DNA of 64,000 bases from assembly GCF_009707955.1 (NCBI RefSeq), contig NZ_WMDQ01000004.1, positions 372,001 through 436,000 of the forward strand, in the 5' to 3' direction. The notes under the pieces were generated by a model, which saw only the letters and a program-made list of their open reading frames with translations, was not told where the DNA came from and did no database searches. This document shows, one piece after another, positions 54,591 to 63,164 of this stretch. The stretch comes from Flavobacterium sp. LC2016-13 (GTDB lineage: Bacteria > Bacteroidota > Bacteroidia > Flavobacteriales > Flavobacteriaceae). The translations under genes were made by a program, and so were the position numbers. Position 1 is the stretch's first letter; each line of letters starts with the position of its first letter.

Positions 54591-55796
54591 ATGTATAACG
54601 ATATCAAAAAATACCCGGTTTTATTGTTATTGTTTATAATCTGTTTTTCTTCTAATGCGCAACAGGAAAAAGATACTACAAAATTAATTAATGTTCGTTA
54701 TGGTGATAAAGGCATTGAACTTCGAACCAGAGACAATAAATTTCTTTTTCAATTACAAAGTCGGTTACAATTTCGATTTTCTACTCCAAATGACCAGGAT
54801 CCGCTTACTTATGATGATTACAGTCAGGATAAACAAACTACTTTTAAAATTAATCGCGCCAGATTAAAAGTTGGCGGACATGCTTTTGAGCCTTGGTTGA
54901 ATTATTATTGGGAATATGAGTTAAGCCAATCTAATTTACTTGATTTTAGAATCATGGTAGAAAAATGGAAATGGCTGAGCCTGAAAGTTGGTCAATGGAA
55001 GGTTGAATTTACAAGAGAAAGGTTTATTAGCAGCGGCGAACAACAAATGGTAGATCGCTCTTTAATTAATCGCCCATTTACGGTAGACAGACAAATGGGA
55101 GTTGAATTGTATGGTCATCTCAAAGGAAAAGGTATTGCTGACTTTAATTACTGGGCAGCAGCTTTAACTGGAACCGGAAGAGGAAATGCAGAAAATGATG
55201 ATAATAATTTGATGTATTTTGGAAGGGCGCAATGGAATTTTTTAGGAAGATTTCTGGATTTTGAAGGAAGTGATTTAGAATTTCATGAAAAACCTACTCC
55301 AATTATTGCATTTTCTGCACTTACAAATCGAAGTCCATATACACGGTTTTCACAATCTGGCGGTGGTTCATTAGACGGTTATGAAAATGGTGCGCCGGGT
55401 CAATACAGAGTAAACCAATGGAATTTTGAAACTGCTTTTATGTATCGTGGCTTTTCATGGCAAAGCGAATGGCATACGAAATATATCATTGATAAATTAG
55501 ATAATGATAAAACCACAACCTTAAAAGGATACTATGCACAAGCCGGTTATTTTTTTCATAATGCATTTAATTGGTGGCCAAAAAAATTAGAAATGGCGGG
55601 ACGATTTGCAACTTACAGACCTAATAATGACTTTAGGGATAATTTACAAAACGAATCTACGATTGCTTTTAACTGGTTTTTTAAAGGGCATAAAAACAAA
55701 CTTACCTCTGAAGTTACTTATTTTGATTATCAGGATAAAACATTGCCTCTTGCACAAGGTTGGCGTTTTAGAATTCAATGGGATATCTCTTTATAA
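54591..55796 (+). CDS. OprO/OprP-type outer-membrane porin
   Basis: This 401-residue protein has a signal peptide (ends near SNAQQE). FKINRARLKVGGHAFEPWLNY, KVGQWKVEFTRERFISSG and a terminal WRFRIQWDISL match phosphate-selective porin O/P family proteins, which form a 16-strand barrel for anion passage. The substrate need not be phosphate. It is 54 bases from the preceding barrel gene. Confidence 0.82.
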   Translation: MYNDIKKYPVLLLLFIICFSSNAQQEKDTTKLINVRYGDKGIELRTRDNKFLFQLQSRLQFRFSTPNDQDPLTYDDYSQDKQTTFKINRARLKVGGHAFEPWLNYYWEYELSQSNLLDFRIMVEKWKWLSLKVGQWKVEFTRERFISSGEQQMVDRSLINRPFTVDRQMGVELYGHLKGKGIADFNYWAAALTGTGRGNAENDDNNLMYFGRAQWNFLGRFLDFEGSDLEFHEKPTPIIAFSALTNRSPYTRFSQSGGGSLDGYENGAPGQYRVNQWNFETAFMYRGFSWQSEWHTKYIIDKLDNDKTTTLKGYYAQAGYFFHNAFNWWPKKLEMAGRFATYRPNNDFRDNLQNESTIAFNWFFKGHKNKLTSEVTYFDYQDKTLPLAQGWRFRIQWDISL

Positions 55797-55920
55797 TATT
55801 TACACTTCAATTAAATATAATCAGGATTGGTGCAAGTCTAAAATTTTGTAGTTAAAATCATTTAGTTTCTACTAATATTCTTATTTTTTTATTAATTTTA
55901 ATACCCGTAAAACATTGATT

Positions 55921-56862
55921 ATGAAAAGCATATACGTAAAAATTAGAAAAGCAGTAATAATATGTCTGGCTGGATCTTTTTTCCTGATTTCTTTTGATGG
56001 AATTGCACAACGTCGTGGCGGAGGCGGTGGCGGCGGTTTACATAAAGCCGGCGGAGCGACTCATACAAGACCTGCAACAACAAGACCTGCAACTCAGACA
56101 AGGCCAGGTTCCGGAAATTCGGGAATCAAAAAACCGGCAAACAAAGTCAACAGGCCTTCAACTTCAAACTTAAACAATAAAGCAAACAACAGAAACCGTA
56201 ATAACAATAATATTGGCAATAGAAATACCAATGTTAGCGGTAATACTGTAAACAGAAACAGAAACAACATCAATATTGACCGAAGCAGGGATATCAATAT
56301 TAACAACAATAGAAATACTGTGGTGAGAAGAAATAATGTAGTGGTTTATAATCGTCCACCATACAGATACGGCGGTTATAGATACAACACTTTTCATCCT
56401 TATTATTTTCATCCGTACAGACCTTTTTACTGGGGACCTGTTTGGCATCCTTGGGGATTTTTTGTTACTACTCTGGCAGTTACAGCAATTGTGGTTAGCG
56501 TAGAAAGTAATCAATATCATTATGATCAGGGAGTTTGGTATGCACCTTCAAATGGAGGTTACACGGCTGTTCCCGCGCCGGTTGGAGGAACAGTTAATAA
56601 TATTCCAAGTGGAGCTGAAACCGTCAATACAGGAACTGTAAACAATTATTACTACGGAGGAACTTATTATGAAAAAGACGGAAGTTCGTATAAAGTAGTT
56701 GCGCCAACTGCCGGAACTATAGTAGATAATTTACCTGAAGGCGGAAAAGAAGTAACTATCGGCGATGTAAAATATGTAAAATTTGGAGAAACGTATTATC
56801 AACCCGTTCAGGTTGATGGTAAAGACAAATACGAAGTTGTTCTTGTTGAAGAAGATAAATAA
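55921..56862 (+). CDS. Secreted Asn/Gly-rich DUF6515-like protein
   Basis: This 313-residue protein has a signal peptide (ends near GIAQRR). A low-complexity tract of Arg, Gly, Thr and Asn follows (RRGGGGGGG, then NNNIGNRNTNVSGNTVNRN). After one hydrophobic segment (near residue 175, FVTTLAVTAIVVSVE) comes a repeated domain: YYYGGTYYEKDGSSYKVV and GDVKYVKFGETYYQPVQVDG, the DUF6515 pattern. I use the ATG at 55921. It is the third envelope gene of the set. Confidence 0.7.
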   Translation: MKSIYVKIRKAVIICLAGSFFLISFDGIAQRRGGGGGGGLHKAGGATHTRPATTRPATQTRPGSGNSGIKKPANKVNRPSTSNLNNKANNRNRNNNNIGNRNTNVSGNTVNRNRNNINIDRSRDININNNRNTVVRRNNVVVYNRPPYRYGGYRYNTFHPYYFHPYRPFYWGPVWHPWGFFVTTLAVTAIVVSVESNQYHYDQGVWYAPSNGGYTAVPAPVGGTVNNIPSGAETVNTGTVNNYYYGGTYYEKDGSSYKVVAPTAGTIVDNLPEGGKEVTIGDVKYVKFGETYYQPVQVDGKDKYEVVLVEEDK

Positions 56863-56976
56863 CAAAATACTGTTATTTTATTAATTCTATAAAAGTAATA
56901 TAACATTAAAAGTTATTTTCATACTTTTAACCTGCATTTTTTATTGACAACCAGTACCAGTTTAAAAATTATTATA

Positions 56977-58119
56977 ATGAAAAATAAAACCTTTTGGATT
57001 TTCGCATTCCTGACAATTTCAATAATTTCAATCACTTACGGTGTTACAAAATTAATTAAGCCGAAAGAAAAAACGATCGAAAAAGTAGCAGAATGTCATG
57101 AAACGCCAAATTTATCAGAACCTTCTGCATTTAAACCAACAATTGAAAATAAAAATAAACCATCTGTAAAAGCTCCAAAAGGAATGGTATGGATTCCTGG
57201 TGGAGAATTCTCAATGGGAAGTAATGTAGAAGATGAAAGTTTATGCAGTTTATCCGGTGTTACAAAAGATGCTGCTCCTATTCATCGCGTTTATGTTGAC
57301 GGATATTATATGGACGAAACTGAGGTAACAAATGAGGAATTTGAAAAATTTGTAAAAGCAACGGGATACATTACGGTTGCGGAACAAAAACCAACAAAAG
57401 AAGAATTTCCTACTGCTGCCGATGAAGACTTAATTACAGGTTCTGTAATATTTACCCCTACTCCTTCATCTGTAAATTTGAATAATTTTTTACAATGGTG
57501 GTCGTATGTTGGAGGTACTGACTGGAAACATCCGCTTGGTCCGCAAAGTTCTATTAAAGGAAAAGACAACTATCCTGTGGTGCATGTCACTTATGAAGAT
57601 GCTGCTGCATACGCAAAATGGGCAGGCAAAAGACTTCCTACTGAAGCAGAATGGGAATTTGCTGCACGAGGAGGAAAAACAGGAGAAATTTATGCCTGGG
57701 GAAATACGCTAAAACCAAAAGGAAAATTTCAGGCCAATATTTATCAGGGACATTTCCCGATTAAAGACGGCGACACCGGAGAAGATGGTTTTAAAGGTAT
57801 TGCTCCTGTAAAACAATATGCTCCAAACCATTATGGCTTGTATGACGTAGCAGGAAATGTTTGGGAATGGACAAATGACTGGTATAGTGTAGATTATTAT
57901 AAATCATTAAGTGAAAGCGGTAAAGTTGCCAAAAATCCGCAAGGACCCGAAGCTTATAATGATCCTAATGACCCGTCTCAAATAAAACGAGTACATCGCG
58001 GTGGTTCATTTTTATGCACTGATCAGTATTGTACAAGATATATGGTGGGAACGCGAGGAAAAGGTGAAATTAGATCTGCAGCAAACCATCTCGGTTTTAG
58101 ATGTGTAAAAAGTATTTAA
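56977..58119 (+). CDS. Formylglycine-generating enzyme-like protein (SUMF1 family), membrane-anchored
   Basis: This 380-residue protein has an N-terminal membrane anchor (FWIFAFLTISIISITYGV) and a SUMF1/FGE domain: MVWIPGGEFSMGSN, DGYYMDETEVTNEEFEKFV, ESGKRLPTEAEWEFAARGG-type KRLPTEAEWEFAARGG and GNVWEWTNDWY. At the C-terminus GGSFLCTDQYCTRY carries both catalytic cysteines (Cys347 and Cys352) of true FGE, followed by ANHLGFRC. It should therefore be able to oxidise a Cys in a sulfatase, but none is encoded in the window. Without the cysteines it would be a mere structural homologue. A strong terminator follows. Confidence 0.85.
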   Translation: MKNKTFWIFAFLTISIISITYGVTKLIKPKEKTIEKVAECHETPNLSEPSAFKPTIENKNKPSVKAPKGMVWIPGGEFSMGSNVEDESLCSLSGVTKDAAPIHRVYVDGYYMDETEVTNEEFEKFVKATGYITVAEQKPTKEEFPTAADEDLITGSVIFTPTPSSVNLNNFLQWWSYVGGTDWKHPLGPQSSIKGKDNYPVVHVTYEDAAAYAKWAGKRLPTEAEWEFAARGGKTGEIYAWGNTLKPKGKFQANIYQGHFPIKDGDTGEDGFKGIAPVKQYAPNHYGLYDVAGNVWEWTNDWYSVDYYKSLSESGKVAKNPQGPEAYNDPNDPSQIKRVHRGGSFLCTDQYCTRYMVGTRGKGEIRSAANHLGFRCVKSI

Positions 58120-58134
58120 ACGAAAATATAATAT

Positions 58135-58169
58135 GTAAAAAGGATTCTGAAAACAGAATCCTTTTTTTA
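58135..58169 (+). terminator. Terminator after FGE-like gene
   Basis: AAAAAGGATTCTGAAAACAG then AATCCTTTTTTT forms an 11-bp stem with short loop and T-run, 16 bases past the stop. Confidence 0.85.
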
Positions 58170-58235
58170 TTTGCACTCCCGTTAAATCTCAAAATATATC
58201 TCCTGAATACCTATATTTGCTAAAAATAAAAAAAC

Positions 58236-59513
58236 ATGCAACATATTATAGATCGTTTTATCAGTTATGTAACTATTGACACTGAATCAGATCCAAATTC
58301 AAAAACAACTCCGAGTACAGAAAAACAATGGAATCTTGCCAATAAATTAGTTGAAGAATTAAAAACTATTGGTTTATCTGATGTAACAATTGATGATAAG
58401 GCTTATATTATGGCCACTTTACCAAGCAATGTAGATCATGAAGTGCCAACTATTGGTTTTGTTTCGCATTTTGATACTTCTCCCGATTTTAGCGGAGCTA
58501 ATGTAAAACCTCAAATTATTGAGAATTACGACGGAAAAGACATTGTTTTAAATGCTGAAAAAAATATTGTTTTATCTCCAAATTACTTCAAAGATTTATT
58601 ACAATATAAGGGTCAAACGATCATTACAACTGACGGAACAACTTTGTTGGGTGCCGATGATAAAGCCGGAATTACAGAAATTGTTTCGGCAATGGAATAT
58701 TTAATTCAGCATCCTGAAATTAAACACGGAAAAATTAGAATCGGTTTTACTCCTGATGAAGAAATTGGTCGTGGTGCGCATCATTTTGATGTTGAGAAAT
58801 TTGGCGCTCAATGGGCTTACACGATGGACGGAAGCCAGATTGGAGAACTTGAATATGAAAATTTCAATGCAGCCGGAGCGAAAATTACTTTTAAAGGAAA
58901 AAGCGTTCATCCTGGTTATGCAAAAGGAAAAATGATTAATTCGATGTTGATTGCCAATGATTTCATTAACGAACTTCCAAAAGGAGAAATACCACAGGAA
59001 ACGAAAGGTTACGAAGGTTTTTTTCACGTTCATCATTTAACAGGAAGTATTGAAGAAACGGTTTTAGAATTGATTATTCGCGATCACAATAAGATCAAAT
59101 TTGAAAAAAGAAAAGATTTGATTGGAAAAATTGCAAAAAAAATCAATAAAAAATTTGCCAAACAATTTGGTGAAGATATTGTAACTGCTGAAGTAAAAGA
59201 TCAGTATTATAATATGAAAGAAAAAGTGTTGCCGGTAAAACATATTGTTGATATTGCCGAAAAAGCAATGAGAGAATTAGGGATTAAACCAATTATTAAA
59301 CCGATTCGTGGCGGAACTGACGGATCGCAATTATCGTACATGGGATTACCTTGCCCGAACATATTTGCGGGTGGACATAACTTTCATGGAAAATACGAAT
59401 ATGTTCCTGCAGAAAGTATTCAGAAAGCAACTGATGTTATTGTAAAAATTGCTGAATTAACTGCAATTCAAGGCATTTTTAATGTAACAGAAAAAACTAA
59501 AACCAGAAAATAA
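58236..59513 (+). CDS. pepT: Peptidase T (tripeptide aminopeptidase)
   Basis: This 425-residue zinc peptidase removes the N-terminal residue of tripeptides in the cytoplasm. Metal and catalytic motifs are SHFDTSPD (His, Asp), [12 protein letters not shown] (Asp) and [14 protein letters not shown] (Glu-Glu); [15 protein letters not shown] is the M20 lid segment. The length is about 15 residues more than usual because of a C-terminal tail ([17 protein letters not shown]). Its stop directly abuts a TTG start of the next gene, so the two are probably coupled. Confidence 0.94.
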   Translation: MQHIIDRFISYVTIDTESDPNSKTTPSTEKQWNLANKLVEELKTIGLSDVTIDDKAYIMATLPSNVDHEVPTIGFVSHFDTSPDFSGANVKPQIIENYDGKDIVLNAEKNIVLSPNYFKDLLQYKGQTIITTDGTTLLGADDKAGITEIVSAMEYLIQHPEIKHGKIRIGFTPDEEIGRGAHHFDVEKFGAQWAYTMDGSQIGELEYENFNAAGAKITFKGKSVHPGYAKGKMINSMLIANDFINELPKGEIPQETKGYEGFFHVHHLTGSIEETVLELIIRDHNKIKFEKRKDLIGKIAKKINKKFAKQFGEDIVTAEVKDQYYNMKEKVLPVKHIVDIAEKAMRELGIKPIIKPIRGGTDGSQLSYMGLPCPNIFAGGHNFHGKYEYVPAESIQKATDVIVKIAELTAIQGIFNVTEKTKTRK

Positions 59514-60101
59514 TTGGAACCGGCTTCTGATAAAAAATATGTTTGGGACAAAGTCAACAATTGGCAGGAAGAATTACTTTTCCTGAAATCAATTATTGAT
59601 AAAACCGAATTAGTTGAAACTATAAAATGGGGTGGTCCGGTTTATGTTTTCAACAAGAAAAATGTTATCGGAATTGGCGGTTTTAAAGATTATTTTACTA
59701 TTTGGTTTTTTAACGGGGTTTTCCTGAAAGATGTCAAAAAGAGATTAGTTAATGCTCAGGAAGACAAAACAAAATCATTGCGCCAATGGCGGTTTACATC
59801 CAAAGAAGAAGTAAACGAAAAAGAAGTTTTAGAATATATCCTTGAAGCTATCGAAAACGAAAAGCAGGGAAAAGTTATAAAACCATCTAAAAAAGAAGCG
59901 ATTGTTTCTGAACTTTTTGAAAAAGAAATGATTCAAGACTCAGCTTTAAAAGAAGCTTTTCAAAAATTTACGGCTTATAAACAATATGAGTTTTTGGAAT
60001 ATATTGAAAGTGCAAAACAAGAGAAAACAAAATTAACGAGGATTGAAAAAGTGATTCCGATGATTTTAGCGAATGTTGGGTTGAATGATAAATATCGATA
60101 G
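59514..60101 (+). CDS. YdeI/DUF1801-like protein
   Basis: This 195-residue soluble protein starts at a TTG directly after the pepT stop; no in-frame ATG is nearby. KWGGPVYVFNKKNVIGIGGFKDYFTIWFFNG is the DUF1801 pattern and the C-terminal EAFQKFTAYKQYEFLEYIES, then KTKLTRIEKVIPMI the YdeI tail. The family is small and of unknown biochemical function. Confidence 0.75.
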   Translation: MEPASDKKYVWDKVNNWQEELLFLKSIIDKTELVETIKWGGPVYVFNKKNVIGIGGFKDYFTIWFFNGVFLKDVKKRLVNAQEDKTKSLRQWRFTSKEEVNEKEVLEYILEAIENEKQGKVIKPSKKEAIVSELFEKEMIQDSALKEAFQKFTAYKQYEFLEYIESAKQEKTKLTRIEKVIPMILANVGLNDKYR

Positions 60102-60142
60102 AATTTAAATAAACGATCAAATCTTTATCAAATTTCTCGCAT

Positions 60143-60248
60143 TTTTGTCATCCTGACGGAGGAAGGATCACACTAGTTGATCGATAACGATTGTCTACCA
60201 TTCTTTGCGGAATTCTTGCGTGATCCTTCCTCCGTCAGGATGACAAAA
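60143..60248. repeat. Long inverted repeat with perfect 29-bp arms
   Basis: Arms at 60143-60171 and 60220-60248 (core CCTGACGGAGGAAGGATCA) are exact reverse complements, with 48 bases between. A degenerate half-copy lies near 5377-5400. It sits between the convergent YdeI-like and yajC genes. No reading frame is inside, so it looks like a non-autonomous dispersed repeat. Confidence 0.8.
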
Positions 60249-60268
60249 TTGAAGCAAAAAACAAAAAA

Positions 60269-60302
60269 AAATCCCAAACTCTAAAATTAGAATTTGGGAT
60301 TT
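60269..60302 (-). terminator. Terminator after yajC
   Basis: AAATCCCAAA (minus strand) pairs with TTTGGGATTT across a TCTAATTTTAGAG-type loop, followed by a T-run on the minus strand. It lies 27 bases past the yajC stop. Confidence 0.78.
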
Positions 60303-60329
60303 ATATTTTTCTTGAAATTTCTTAAAAAA

Positions 60330-60605
60330 TTATGCTTTTTTATTCAAAGCTGAGCTTAATTCTAAAGAAATAGCTGAACGCTCTAGTTTTAATTTTCCAG
60401 ACATTGTTTCGATTACAACTGTAGTTTCAGCAAGTTCTACAACTTTACCGTGGAAACCACTTTTTGTAATGATTTTATCACCTACTTTTAGGCTACTTTC
60501 AAATTCTTTTTCGTTTTTTGCTCTTTTTTGTTGTGGTCTGATCATGAAGAAATAGATTACCACGAACATTAATAGAAATGGCGCAAATTGAGTTAATTGT
60601 CCCAT
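60330..60605 (-). CDS. yajC: Preprotein translocase subunit YajC
   Basis: This 91-residue protein has one membrane segment (APFLLMFVVIYFFMI) and the YajC hallmark RPQQKRAKNEKEFE, then LKVGDKIITKSGFHGKV. YajC associates with SecDF at the inner membrane. It lies 80 bases downstream of nusB, probably in one transcript. Confidence 0.93.
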   Translation of the reverse strand: MGQLTQFAPFLLMFVVIYFFMIRPQQKRAKNEKEFESSLKVGDKIITKSGFHGKVVELAETTVVIETMSGKLKLERSAISLELSSALNKKA

Positions 60606-60685
60606 AATTTAAATTCTGTTTTTTGATTTATTATTAATATTTCCTTTTTGGAATTTGGAATTTCTAAATTGGAATTTATTCTCTT

Positions 60686-61630
60686 TTACATTAAACCTCT
60701 TCCAACTTTAATCATCTTTTTGTTGGCTTCCAGTTCTTTTACAAGATTATCTAAAATTCCGTTGATAAAAATACTACTTTTTGGTGTAGAATATTCTTTT
60801 GCAATTTCTAAATATTCATTAAGCGTTACTTTTACTGGAATTGAAGGGAATTTTAAAAATTCGCAAATGGCCATTTTTAAAATAATAGTATCAATTTCAG
60901 CAATTCTTTCGCTATCCCAATTTGGTGTTTTATCATCGTATTCTTTTGCCAAAATAGATTCGTTTAAAACTGTTCTTCTGAACAAATCTTTTGCAAAATC
61001 TTTATCTTCAACGTCTTTATACAATTTTGGAACTCTAAAATCGTCCGGATCTTCTGTTTTAATTGCTTTTAATTGTTTGATAATATGTGTATTTACAACC
61101 GGAATATCATCAACCCACGTTAATTTATCATCTTCTAAATACTCATATAATTTTTCATTAGGAACAATTACATCAGCAAATAAATCAATTATAAATTGTC
61201 TGTCTTCATCAAAAGTATTGGTAGAATTGCTCATGTATTTTGCATACAAATCGCTCGCTTTAATATCATTTAAAAGTAAAATGATATAATCGTCGTTTAA
61301 TGACCAGTTGTTGATTTTACGATTTTCTAAAGCAATACTAAGTGAATTACTTTCGGCAAGAAGTTGAAAAATTTTGTTTTTGATAAATTTTTCATTCGGA
61401 TTACGTTCTGCAGCAGTTGCAAGATGTTTTTTGCTTGAAAGATGTAAAAAAACGGATTCTTTTTTGCAAATTTCAATCAATGAAGAAAGCATTATAAGAT
61501 ATAAATCCTGAATATTATCAATGCTGTAAAAAAGAAATTTTTCTTCTTTTTCCATATTATCAGAACCGCTTTGATGCATTGCATAAATGGATTGCATTAC
61601 TTTAACGCGTATGTGTCTTCTATTTACCAC
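60686..61630 (-). CDS. nusB: Transcription antitermination protein NusB (long form)
   Basis: This 314-residue protein is about twice the length of E. coli NusB. The NusB domain is at the C-terminus (RRTVLNESILAKEYDDKTPNWDSERIAEIDTIILKMAICEFL, then VKVTLNEYLEIAKEYSTPKSSIFINGILD), with an N-terminal extension starting NRRHIRVKVMQSIYAM. The start is a GTG at 61630. This long form is normal in Bacteroidota. It supports rRNA antitermination. Confidence 0.9.
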   Translation of the reverse strand: MVNRRHIRVKVMQSIYAMHQSGSDNMEKEEKFLFYSIDNIQDLYLIMLSSLIEICKKESVFLHLSSKKHLATAAERNPNEKFIKNKIFQLLAESNSLSIALENRKINNWSLNDDYIILLLNDIKASDLYAKYMSNSTNTFDEDRQFIIDLFADVIVPNEKLYEYLEDDKLTWVDDIPVVNTHIIKQLKAIKTEDPDDFRVPKLYKDVEDKDFAKDLFRRTVLNESILAKEYDDKTPNWDSERIAEIDTIILKMAICEFLKFPSIPVKVTLNEYLEIAKEYSTPKSSIFINGILDNLVKELEANKKMIKVGRGLM

Positions 61631-61784
61631 CTTGTAAGAACATTTAAAAATTAGTCTGCAAAAGTATAACTTTTAAGGCGTATTTTAAAATTTAAACAAC
61701 AAAAAAACGCTTTTTAGAGATATTTTTTAGTCACATTATTCAGTCGCAGTATACAGTTACAGTTGTTACTAGAGTATTTATTAT

Positions 61785-61829
61785 AAAAATAAAAGTCTCA
61801 GTTTCCAGATCAAACTGTAAACTGAGACT
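61785..61829 (-). terminator. Terminator after the amino-acid dehydrogenase gene
   Basis: AGTCTCAGTTT at 61794-61804 pairs with AAACTGAGACT at 61819-61829, with an A-rich tract on its left side (T-rich on the minus strand). It lies 22 bases past the dehydrogenase stop. Confidence 0.78.
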
Positions 61830-61850
61830 CAGATTATAAACTATTAAAAA

Positions 61851-62960
61851 TTACTTCTTAGCAGCGTTTTCTATTCTTCTTGCATCAATACGATTTTGAG
61901 CAATTGTAAGAGCAGCTTTATGAGTTGTCATTCCGTTTTTCACGGCATAATCGATAATTTCTAAAGTAGTATTGTAGATATTTTCGGTTTTGCTCATGAT
62001 TTCAGCTTTACCATAATGCTCTAATTCAGCATAAACATTGATAATTCCACCAGCATTGATCAAGAAATCCGGAGCATATAAAATACCTCTTTCCTGTAAT
62101 CTTAAACCGTGAACATTTTCATCAGCTAACTGATTGTTGGCAGCACCAGCAATAACTTTAGCTTTGATTTTGTTTACTGTGTCATTATTAATAGTGGCTC
62201 CCATCGCACACGGTGCATAAATATCAACATCAGCACTGTACAAATCTTCACCTGTAAAAATTGTTGCGTTGTATTTTTGAGCTACTTCATATAATTTTTC
62301 TTCGTTAATATCAGCAATAGTTACGATTGCGCCTTCTTTAGTTAAATATTCAACCAAAGCTTCACCAACGTGACCAATTCCCTGAACCAAAACTTTTTTA
62401 CCGTCTAAAACATCAGAACCAAACTGGCTTTTTGCAGCCGCTTTCATTCCTAAATAAACACCGTAAGCCGTTATAGGAGAAGGATTTCCAGAACCACCTC
62501 TTTCTTCAGAAATACCAGTAACATAAGGTGTTACATCTCTAACAGTGTCCATGTCTTTTGTTTCCATTCCAACATCTTCAGCTGTAATATATCTACCGCT
62601 TAAAGAGTGAACAAACTCACCAAACTTACGCATCAATTCTGGCGTTTTTTGCGTTTTAGCATCACCAATAATTACTGCTTTACCTCCACCAATATTAAGT
62701 CCTGTAATAGCAGATTTATAAGTCATACCTCTTGAAAGACGCAAAACATCGTTTAATGCTTCCCATTCAGTATTATAATTCCACATTCTAGTACCTCCTA
62801 AAGCTGGCCCCATAACTGAATTATGAATACCAATAATTGCTTTTAAACCTGTATCTTTGTCATTGCAAAAAACAATTTGTTCGTGATCGTCAAAAGATAA
62901 TTGACCAAAAACGGGATCCATTTTTTGAAGTTCCTTTCCAGTTGCGAAAGTTGCATCCAT
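61851..62960 (-). CDS. Glu/Leu/Phe/Val-type dehydrogenase (leucine dehydrogenase-like)
   Basis: This 369-residue NAD-dependent enzyme deaminates branched-chain or aromatic amino acids. GLNIGGGKAVII carries the catalytic lysine; the Rossmann glycines are GIGHVGEALVEYL, and ADVDIYAPCAMGATIN and AGAANNQLA complete the family set. The position of the specificity residues cannot be judged by eye, but length and motifs favour leucine or valine dehydrogenase over glutamate dehydrogenase. It has its own terminator and a TATGTTTG box. Confidence 0.9.
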   Translation of the reverse strand: MDATFATGKELQKMDPVFGQLSFDDHEQIVFCNDKDTGLKAIIGIHNSVMGPALGGTRMWNYNTEWEALNDVLRLSRGMTYKSAITGLNIGGGKAVIIGDAKTQKTPELMRKFGEFVHSLSGRYITAEDVGMETKDMDTVRDVTPYVTGISEERGGSGNPSPITAYGVYLGMKAAAKSQFGSDVLDGKKVLVQGIGHVGEALVEYLTKEGAIVTIADINEEKLYEVAQKYNATIFTGEDLYSADVDIYAPCAMGATINNDTVNKIKAKVIAGAANNQLADENVHGLRLQERGILYAPDFLINAGGIINVYAELEHYGKAEIMSKTENIYNTTLEIIDYAVKNGMTTHKAALTIAQNRIDARRIENAAKK

Positions 62961-63010
62961 AGTGATAGTATTTATTAGTTATAAATTATGAATTTGTCAA
63001 AAAGACATCT

Positions 63011-63018
63011 CAAACATA
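63011..63018 (-). promoter_or_regulatory. -7 box of the dehydrogenase promoter
   Basis: Minus-strand TATGTTTG is a TAnnTTTG match 51 bases before the ATG at 62960. Confidence 0.45.
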
Positions 63019-63164
63019 AACAAAAAATACACATGTGCTAATTTTTTATCTTTAAAATAACAATTTTACAATCGATTTGTTTTGAATAAATCTTATCTTT
63101 CATTACTTTTAATTTAAGATAATTTACAAATCCATTTCATTTCAACATTGAATCTCTTAAAAAA

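Noticed and set aside
56094..56520. Overlapping minus-strand frames opposite the Asn-rich gene
   Set aside because: They are the reverse complement of AAC/AAT-rich codons and encode only Leu/Val-rich low complexity, with no start context.
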